A program made the position numbers and the translations under genes. Positions 63,701 to 64,000 of a DNA stretch of 64,000 nucleotides are shown here, in pieces. The stretch's first letter is position 1, and each line of letters begins with the position of its first letter. The notes under the pieces are model-generated. The model did not search any database and had not been told where the DNA came from. It saw only the letters and a list, made by a program, of their open reading frames with translations. Source of the DNA: Branchiostoma floridae (lineage: Eukaryota > Chordata > Leptocardii > Amphioxiformes > Branchiostomatidae); NCBI RefSeq assembly GCF_000003815.2, contig NC_049989.1:15566883-15630882 (forward strand), given 5' to 3'.

Positions 63701-64000
63701 TTTCACACTGTTTGAATCTCTCGTGTTATCTGCAATTAGCACACGGGCAAGAATTTGCAATAAACTTTATTATTATTATTATATTTCACACAGCATCCTC
63801 CGTCTCCAAGAGAAAGGGAAGATAACTCAGCTGAGGGAAAAGTGGTGGAACAACAGAGGATGCTCCCTTTTCGGCAGACCACCGAAGACTGGCGCAGAGG
63901 GACTCGGCCTCGATACGTTCTTCGGGGTGTTCGTCGTGCTGATATGCGGAGCCGTGCTAGCGTGCCTGGTCTCTGTGCTGGAAATACTCTACTACAAATG
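33572..64000 (+). CDS. Ionotropic glutamate receptor subunit lacking the amino-terminal domain (ten exons, runs off the window)
   Basis: Joining 33572-33764, 34281-34328, 40099-40145, 40752-40946, 56287-56485, 58553-58681, 59057-59284, 61121-61237, 61765-61903 and 63794-64000 gives 1502 coding bases (500 residues plus two bases) with every junction in frame at GT-AG sites. Domain order is signal peptide (~1-29), basic/proline-rich linker (30-80), S1 (~85-215), M1 (~217-236), re-entrant pore loop (~258-272), M3 (~283-310 with the TYTANLTAFLTV gate), S2 (~315-470) and M4 (~474-497). Such subunits form tetrameric ligand-gated cation channels in the plasma membrane. Backbone-ligand contacts are kept (P169, T171, R176, E387) and so is the S2 disulphide pair (C401, C455). 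The large clamshell amino-terminal domain is absent. Subfamily (kainate, delta, phi or epsilon type) is not assigned. Confidence 0.9.
33955..34128 (-). mobile_element. tRNA-derived SINE (TGTCCCTGTAGTTCAACTGG head) in intron 1
   Basis: The minus-strand head is TGTCCCTGTAGTTCAACTGG with B box TGGTTCAATCCTGGGAAGGG, followed by GGGAATGCAAGCG and GGGACGTACAATTGG. It is the contiguous reference for the split copy at 3355-3812. Confidence 0.7.
34281..34328 (+). CDS. Receptor exon 2: linker
   Basis: 48 bp, acceptor TTTCCCACAG, donor TTCG|GTATGT. In the frame set by exon 1 it encodes PDNVTGPPTRTGFTF, with an N-glycosylation sequon NVT at residue 68. It carries no domain motif; support is the strong splice sites and frame agreement with both neighbours (phase 1 in, phase 1 out). 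Confidence 0.65.
34440..35620. repeat. ~105-bp tandem repeat, eleven units, in intron 2
   Basis: AATACAGGTACTACAAT-type phrases recur at 34553, 34661, 34773, 34876, 34982, 35087, 35187, 35290, 35396, 35501 and 35605 (spacing 100-112 bp). Each unit has CAAATGCACAAAGAGGTTAC, a CAGAA(G/A)AATGGCAGAA-like segment and GTTGTTGTAAAAGGTAAGAA. The last phrase looks like a splice donor (AAAG|GTAAGA) and is repeated in about half of the units. Confidence 0.92.
35678..36391. mobile_element. MITE family AGGCCACGTTGATTTGATTA, copy 1, with LINE fragment inside
   Basis: Left end AGGCCATATTTATTTCATTA, then CATGGATGCCATCCGCGCGC; right end GGATGGCACCCATATAATCA then AGCCAACGTGGCCT. It is related to the AGGCCACAGC family through the shared GGATGACATC box. 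The interior holds a minus-strand LINE C-terminus at 35868-36150. Confidence 0.75.
35868..36150 (-). pseudogene. LINE ORF2 C-terminal fragment, copy 2
   Basis: Reads NPNFPTLTDEQKATFLLKSQ, NPQILENVGLFVSLCFQKK on the minus strand, ~90% like the copy at 30411-30712 in DNA including the 3' UTR (TTAATTGCAAGTACATGGT). Confidence 0.65.
36620..36815. mobile_element. MITE family TACCCCTGTCACA, copy 2
   Basis: Ends TACCCCTGTCACATTTGGCG and AATGTGACAGGGGTATT. The interior shares GACAGGGACGGTTTTCAGGT and GGCCGATCTTCCATCGATAC with the copy at 62129-62365. Confidence 0.82.
36816..37040. mobile_element. Inverted-repeat element abutting the previous MITE
   Basis: Left arm CCACTAGACGGCGATCGCGC, then TGCGCTCTCACTGCGACCTA; right arm TTTTAGGTCGCAAAGAGAGC, then GCGGCGAGAGCGCCGTCCTA, GTGG. 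The arms are ~45 bp with small gaps. The AT-rich centre is non-coding. Confidence 0.7.
37041..37809. other. Intron 2: no exon recognised; TACG-rich segment
   Basis: Positions 37060-37280 are rich in CGTAC/GTACG words and partly self-complementary, probably another MITE. Nothing codes for a recognisable domain. Confidence 0.3.
37810..38025. repeat. Short tandem repeat of TACTATTGACAGGA, ~40-50-bp spacing
   Basis: CTATTGACAGGA occurs near 37816, 37851, 37890, 37925 and 38003, separated by AT-rich spacers containing ATGACATTTTT-like words. It lies in intron 2. Confidence 0.7.
38262..38602. mobile_element. Probable MITE with GTGCAGGT palindromes
   Basis: GCGCTCAAAATACCACCTGC at the left and GCAGGTACGTAAAAATAAAC, ATTTCGAGCC at the right are imperfect inverses. 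GTGCAGGTAA / TTACCTGCAC words recur inside. Intron 2. Confidence 0.5.
39665..40017. mobile_element. hAT-like MITE (GGGTGGGTACCGGTACA family), copy 2
   Basis: The left end is eroded (only CAGGTCCGGATCTGAACC remains). The interior GGAATCTGTTTGGTGGAGTA and right end GTACACCGTACCGATACCCA then TCCCTA match the family. It ends 81 bp before receptor exon 3. Confidence 0.65.
40099..40145 (+). CDS. Receptor exon 3: start of S1
   Basis: 47 bp, acceptor TTTGTTTCAG, donor GGAG|GTAAGT. It encodes STASNKVKYRVVLVE (residues 82-96). KYRVVLVE followed by NKPFII in exon 4 matches the first beta-strand of the S1 ligand-binding lobe, normally a run like L-x-V-x-T-x-x-E-x-P-F. It ends in phase 0. Confidence 0.78.
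40752..40946 (+). CDS. Receptor exon 4: S1 ligand-binding lobe
   Basis: 65 codons, phase 0 at both ends, acceptor ACAACACAG and donor ACGGG|GTAAGT. It reads NKPFIIKTRSENNKT, VYDGFCMDILKGLAEELRF, DYTLYEVPDGNFGLLTKNG and SWDGMIREVIDG. The Y-x-GFC-x-D-(I/L)L, VPDG-x-(Y/F)G and W-x-GM blocks are diagnostic of iGluR S1. Two N-x-T/S sequons (N109, N148) are extracellular. The Tyr that packs over the ligand in AMPA receptors is Phe here (F142). Confidence 0.95.
40965..41330 (-). mobile_element. LINE 3' end with (GATACA)n tail, copy 3, with readable ORF end
   Basis: The minus strand, 41316-41098, reads MKLLDIPTDKYLTPAQKEQR, TRNSHDFKYQSYHPRIDVF, KNSYFPRTIVEWNVLSPSTV and GASPLDSFKELCK. YFPRTIVEWN is a LINE C-terminal hallmark. 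The 3' UTR and the tail (TCTGTATCTGTATCTGTATA on +) follow. This copy shows that the 3416-3706, 18018-18257 and 61285-61340 fragments are LINE 3' ends. It lies just inside intron 4. Confidence 0.8.
41331..42929. other. Intron 4: no exon recognised
   Basis: AT-rich DNA. The phrase AACATTCAAGGAACAAATAT then TCAATGCCACAGTG near 41578 is the inverse of CACTGTGGCATTGAATATTT, GTTCCTTGAATG near 41330, so 41330-41628 may be the arms of an inverted-repeat element. 42386-42560 resembles a LINE 3' UTR on the minus strand. Confidence 0.35.
42930..43620. repeat. ~155-190-bp tandem repeat, about four degenerate units (intron 4)
   Basis: CTTATTACGTATGCTTCAGA-type phrases recur near 43068, 43254 and 43411, with GTGAACATCTGCAGCTTG-like, TTACCGTTCACAACAAGA and ATGCAAGCGAGAACACAAAG segments in each unit. 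Confidence 0.8.
43621..44146. other. Intron 4: no feature recognised
   Basis: No exon-like or RNA-like signal; a short G-run at 44090-44101. Confidence 0.3.
44590..44660 (-). ncRNA. tRNA-like sequence / SINE head (CAT anticodon position), probably not functional
   Basis: The minus strand has A box TGGCGCAGCGG, a 5-bp anticodon stem GTTTA/TAAAC with loop CGCATTC (CAT at the anticodon), a 5-bp T stem CCCGG/CCGGG and B box GGTTCGAATCC. The acceptor stem does not pair and position 33 is G where U is expected. Pol III box sequences are excellent, so transcription is possible, but a working tRNA is unlikely. Confidence 0.55.
44971..45418. mobile_element. hAT-like MITE (GGGTGGGTACCGGTACA family), copy 3
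   Basis: GGTTGGGGGAGGTACCAGTA, CAGGTCCGGACATGAACCTG, GGAATCTGTTTGGTGGATTA and a closing CACCCGTATGATGTACTGGT match the family order. It is nested in the element at 44147-45593. Confidence 0.7.
45594..46312. other. Intron 4: no feature recognised
   Basis: AT-rich with no supported signal. Confidence 0.3.
46313..47060. repeat. ~390-bp tandem duplication (intron 4)
   Basis: The segment with GAACGGATTTGCCTTGCAAC, GGTAACTTCATAAGATATTC, AGGCTAAAACCGTC and TACTTTCAAATTCAAAATAC-like phrases occurs at ~46325-46700 and again at ~46708-47050 in the same order, ~85-90% alike. Confidence 0.85.
47140..47410 (-). mobile_element. Probable LINE 3' end fragment
   Basis: ATTTATTCATGAAAGCTCAA, ATCGGCCTGTAGGCCGCTTT resembles 12405-12450. 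TTTATT at its left edge is AATAAA on the minus strand, as expected for a minus-strand 3' end. Confidence 0.4.
47914..48366. mobile_element. hAT-like MITE, best-preserved copy with target-site duplication
   Basis: Flanked by GTACGCAAT at 47905-47913 and 48367-48375, which gives an 8-9-bp duplication. Ends are AGGGGTGGGTACCGGTACAG and TGTACCGGTATCCACCCTTA. Duplication length and the (T)AGGGGTGG-type end fit hAT elements. It defines the boundaries of the family. Confidence 0.85.
48376..49334. other. Intron 4: no feature recognised
   Basis: No exon, RNA gene or clear repeat was seen. Confidence 0.3.
49335..49560 (-). pseudogene. LINE C-terminal fragment
   Basis: Minus strand: CHKRTFLPATVKLYAYIWN, RLPQDMIVNIRNLKNLKRK, ANANLTDI. 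This is a degenerate form of the usual FPRT-x-x-LWN-x-LP...F-K-x-x-L ending of LINE polyproteins. Upstream (49500-49560) it shares a CGTGTTTCTCGGCGGTGTAC-like phrase with ~50720-50745. Confidence 0.55.
49561..49890 (+). pseudogene. RTE-type LINE C-terminal fragment
   Basis: It reads GRPQLRFKDVCKRDLRALDI, DIEHWEDLANDRSSWR, then frameshifts and stops, with the terminal CALCGRDCHSGIGLFSHSRR finger in another frame. It is ~90% identical in DNA to 27380-27660 over the shared part, including the 3' UTR (TTTTACCATGGTCAATATTG). Confidence 0.75.
49891..53020. other. Intron 4: repeat fragments, no exon recognised
   Basis: At 50880-51060 and 51690-51780 there are SINE-like pieces in opposite orientation sharing a TTTAACGTCCTATCCGAGGG-type phrase. 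They carry B-box-like GGATTCCAACCCGGGAA and GGGGATCGAACTCGAGGG. Around 51795 (TATTCTGTACTCCAGAGGAG) and 52520 (CTCCTCTGGAGTACAGTATG) are inverses that could bound an ~750-bp inverted-repeat element (~51760-52580). No receptor exon is missing from this stretch. Confidence 0.4.
53025..53745. repeat. ~180-bp tandem repeat, four units (intron 4)
   Basis: GGGGTGATGAAATACAAT-type phrases recur near 53175, 53361, 53543 and 53703, with GATAGCACTTAACTGGCTGA, AACAAAGATGATGCAAACTT and GAGGTTTTCTGATATTTACG in each unit. Confidence 0.9.
53796..54099. mobile_element. MITE family GGTGGTATCTCACTGCACTT, copy 5
   Basis: Arms AAGGTGGTATCTCACTGCAC and CACCAAGTGCAGTGAGATAC then CACATT; flanked by TTAA at the left and TTAG at the right. 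The interior has a local duplication of TTTCTTACGTTTGTGTATTT. Confidence 0.85.
54100..54607. other. Intron 4: no feature recognised
   Basis: No exon or repeat was identified. Confidence 0.3.
54608..54870. mobile_element. hAT-like MITE relative, degenerate, reverse orientation
   Basis: TTTTAGTACCGGAACAGCGA, TTTTGGACCGATCAGAAAAT, CACACGTTTTGGGGCTTGTC and GCGAGAGCGAAGTAGAG are inverses of interior phrases of the GGTACCGGTACA family. Confidence 0.55.
54895..54999 (-). mobile_element. tRNA-derived SINE head (TGTCCCTGTAGCTCAATTGG)
   Basis: The minus strand reads ATGTCCCTGTAGCTCAATTG (A box) and CCGGTTAAATCTTTGG (eroded B box); same family as 3707-3812 and 33955-34128. Confidence 0.62.
55000..55913. 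other. Intron 4: no feature recognised
   Basis: No exon-like signal. The ORF at 55497-55724 has no recognisable domain. Confidence 0.3.
55914..56178 (+). mobile_element. tRNA-derived SINE (CCTAGTGGGTAGAG type), copy 2
   Basis: Head AATGGTTTGATGGGTAGAGT and B box GCGAGTTCGATTCCCGG. The body matches 5808-6085 through TAGCCCCCTGCTGTAGTGG and GGGCTACTGAAACGGAGATG. It ends about 110 bp before receptor exon 5. Confidence 0.8.
56287..56485 (+). CDS. Receptor exon 5: S1 end and M1
   Basis: Acceptor TGCCTTTCCAG, donor AGTTG|GTAAGT, phase 0 in and phase 1 out. It reads RADFTLGPLTISSQREAAVD, then FTKPYMDYGNGLVMKKP, then M1 (PFQIRVWMSIIAALFAV). P169 and T171 (PLT) and R176 (QRE) are the residues that bind the ligand alpha-amino and alpha-carboxyl groups across the family, and all three are intact. 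It is separated from exon 4 by a 15.3-kb intron, but the S1 sequence is continuous across the junction, so no exon is missing. Confidence 0.97.
56486..57111. other. Intron 5: no feature recognised
   Basis: A CTGATGAAGCCATCACTGAA phrase on the minus strand (near 56780-56800) resembles the start of a hammerhead core but lacks the GAAA segment. Confidence 0.3.
57112..57295 (-). mobile_element. Penelope-like terminal repeat, copy 3 (intron 5)
   Basis: TGTTACAATTTTAAGACCAT, ATATCCGTGCACAAAATAAA, GCGCTTACCAACAAGCTTTC and GGAAGTGTGACGTCAGCAAA match the copies at 27911 and 28626. Confidence 0.55.
57296..58206. other. Intron 5: no feature recognised
   Basis: AT-rich, without exon-like or repeat signal that I can name. 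Confidence 0.3.
58207..58460. repeat. (TTCC)n microsatellite upstream of receptor exon 6
   Basis: About 250 bp, nearly pure TTCC with a few CCCTCTCT interruptions, ending 93 bp before the exon 6 acceptor. The flanking ORFs (PSFL, KEGR patterns) are repeat translations. On the + (sense) strand it is a giant polypyrimidine tract. Confidence 0.97.
58553..58681 (+). CDS. Receptor exon 6: M1 end, cytoplasmic loop, pore loop
   Basis: Acceptor CTCTACTTCAG, donor AAAAG|GTAAGA, phase 1 at both ends. It reads FLLWATSRIRYTLGVGDLE, an Asn/Asp-rich loop (NDNDNNF), then TLKNSLWFSYWSIVRK. The NSLWFS signature opens the pore loop. Residue R269 (AGA at 58675-58677) aligns with the AMPA/kainate Q/R editing site. 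A long TTCC repeat lies 93 bp upstream of the exon. Confidence 0.96.
58682..59056. other. Intron 6: short local duplication only
   Basis: TTATTATATCTGAAG recurs at ~58955 and ~58995 with CCTCTTCATTGTTTATTATT between. Nothing else was seen. Confidence 0.35.
59057..59284 (+). CDS. Receptor exon 7: M3 gate and S2 start
   Basis: Acceptor TTTTTCACCAG, donor AGAAAG|GTGCTT (weaker). It reads GEPAPRAIHTRLLGGFWWLF, SLIVMATYTANLTAFLTVKR, LETPIRSLEDLVHQSTVEFG and TVRGNFLYNFFREQK. It contains the SPR-like APR, the M3 helix and the near-invariant channel gate (TYTANLTAFL versus the usual SYTANLAAFL). In S2 the stretch aligned with the AMPA glutamate-side-chain site (GST) is NFL, so the Ser/Thr hydroxyls are lost. 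Confidence 0.97.
59323..60128. mobile_element. MITE family AGGCCACGTTGATTTGATTA, copy 3, in intron 7
   Basis: Left end AGACCATGTTGATTTGATTA, TATGGATGACATCC; right end GGATGTCATCCATATAATCA, AATCAACATGGCCT. It begins 38 bp after the exon 7 donor. Confidence 0.85.
60239..60560. mobile_element. Long inverted repeat with hammerhead-like core (intron 7)
   Basis: Arms 60239-60362 and ~60434-60560 are imperfect inverses (GATGAAGGTTAGACATCCAG / TGAATGTCTAACCTTCAT; GATTTTGGAAACGGTCAGAC / GTCTGACCGTTTCCAAAATC). On the minus strand 60356-60321 reads CTGACGA, stem GATGGT/ACCATC with loop GGAT, TGAAACGTC. The + strand arm carries a decayed version. Two head-to-head Penelope-like terminal segments would explain this. 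Confidence 0.6.
60588..60651. repeat. Perfect 21-bp hairpin (GCGGCTCTTACAAATGTTGTG)
   Basis: The arms GCGGCTCTTACAAATGTTGT and CACAACATTTGTAAGAGCCG flank an 18-bp AT-rich loop. An RNA hairpin would form from either strand. It lies in intron 7. Confidence 0.8.
61121..61237 (+). CDS. Receptor exon 8: S2
   Basis: Acceptor CTACTTTTCCAG, donor TATCG|GTAAAT, phase 1 at both ends. It reads SENVFDRIWYALETQPDML, VDNQTEGVERTRRGNYAYI. VFD-x-(M/I)W and the G-(V)-x-R-(V/T)-x-x-G-x-YAY blocks are typical of S2 in AMPA/kainate-like receptors. NQT is a potential glycosylation site. Confidence 0.95.
61285..61340 (-). mobile_element. LINE 3' tail fragment, (GATACA)n family, copy 4 (intron 8)
   Basis: TCTGTATCTGTATCTGTATA then GACGGTATAACCACCCTTCG is the 3'-most ~55 bp of the family. 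It starts 48 bp after the exon 8 donor. Confidence 0.7.
61765..61903 (+). CDS. Receptor exon 9: S2
   Basis: Acceptor GTTCTGTCTAG, donor GTCGG|GTACGT, phase 1 in and phase 2 out. It reads EYPALEYEVRHDEGCQLMMV, GNPFMTRGYGIATKRGSSL, SKTLSV. E387 aligns with the S2 acidic residue that binds the ligand amino group (E705 of mature GluA2). C401 is the first cysteine of the conserved S2 disulphide. GYGIAT-x-(R/K)GS is one of the strongest family signatures. Confidence 0.97.
61928..62131. mobile_element. MITE (TAGGGCACGGTCACATAAGT family) relative, copy 2 (intron 9)
   Basis: Right end CGTACGACGATCGCGCGACC, TTGTGACCGCGCCCTAA; the left end GGGTCGTAGGATCGTCGTAC is eroded. It directly abuts the next MITE. 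Confidence 0.6.
62129..62365. mobile_element. MITE family TACCCCTGTCACA, copy 3 (intron 9)
   Basis: Ends TAATACCCCTGTTACCTTGC and AATGTGACAGGGGTATTA. The interior has ATCGATCGGACGACGATTTT, TTGCACAACAATTGTACAAG and GACAGGGACGGTTTTCAGGT. Confidence 0.85.
62366..63439. other. Intron 9: SINE fragment and dispersed repeat, no exon
   Basis: 62740-62835 is a tRNA-like SINE head on the + strand (GTGTTGGCGGAACAGTTAGA, TAGGTTTGGATCCTCTGGG) related to 32310-32385. 63190-63375 carries GCGACCACTTCTTCTTGGCG, GACCACCTGGCTATTACGAT, related to 14630-14780. Confidence 0.45.
63440..63785 (+). mobile_element. LINE 3' end with AATAAA and (TTA)n tail abutting receptor exon 10
   Basis: The + strand encodes HPNFLTFTHKKKKFSFLTSQ, NPHIIEKVGSFVFHCLRKR, the same C-terminal block as at 30411-30712 and 35868-36150 but more diverged. 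It is followed by a 3' UTR, AATAAA at 63759-63764 and a TTATTATTATTATTA tail. The tail ends about 10 bp before the exon 10 acceptor AG (63792-63793). Orientation is sense to the receptor. Confidence 0.7.
63794..64000 (+). CDS. Receptor exon 10 (partial): S2 end and M4
   Basis: Acceptor ATTTCACACAG, phase 2. It reads ILRLQEKGKITQLREKWWN, NRGCSLFGRPPKTGAEGL, GLDTFFGVFVVLICGAVLA, CLVSVLEILYYK and is cut by the window edge. LREKWW and C455 close S2. DTFFGVFVVLICGAVLACLV is M4, after which a cytoplasmic tail of unknown length follows. The acceptor region is supplied by a LINE 3' tail. Confidence 0.95.

Overview
This window is eukaryotic genomic DNA from an invertebrate animal. A cephalochordate such as Branchiostoma is my best guess (an inference). 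The reasons are GT-AG introns of several kilobases, a very high density of short terminal-inverted-repeat elements (MITEs), tRNA-derived SINEs, a CR1-type LINE whose ORF1 has an SGNH-esterase motif, and a metazoan ionotropic glutamate receptor gene. No prokaryotic signature is present. Two 100-N assembly gaps lie at 27102-27201 and 31802-31901.

Host genes. (1) Positions 239-343 (+) look like the last coding exon of a gene entering from the left. (2) The main gene is an ionotropic glutamate receptor subunit on the + strand, with ten coding exons from 33572 to the right window edge. The exons join in a consistent reading frame to 500 residues plus two bases. In order they encode a signal peptide, a short basic linker, S1, M1, pore loop, M3, S2 and M4. 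The roughly 400-residue amino-terminal domain of vertebrate-type receptors is absent, so the layout is that of the kainate-binding proteins. An arginine codon (AGA) sits at the pore Q/R site. The residues that hold the glutamate side chain in AMPA receptors are replaced, while the residues binding the amino acid backbone are kept. (3) An unidentified ORF of about 85 codons (20926-21183, +) looks coding.

Left third (1-33571): intergenic DNA made largely of repeats. The standout is a 4.95-kb CR1-like LINE on the minus strand (6755-11702). It has an intact 1193-residue endonuclease/reverse transcriptase, a 5'-truncated ORF1 with a 22-residue tandem repeat, a hexamer tail and a GTTAAC target-site duplication. 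Around it are several MITE families, tandem arrays (142 bp, 130 bp, GGAT), SINEs, LINE 3' ends and short segments with hammerhead-ribozyme-like cores.

Right part (33572-64000): the receptor gene. Introns 2 (5.8 kb) and 4 (15.3 kb) are packed with the same MITE, SINE and LINE families plus 105-bp and ~185-bp tandem arrays. Three repeats sit where they could influence RNA processing: a ~250-bp TTCC tract just before exon 6, a MITE starting 38 bp after exon 7, and a LINE 3' end with AATAAA whose tail abuts the exon 10 acceptor.
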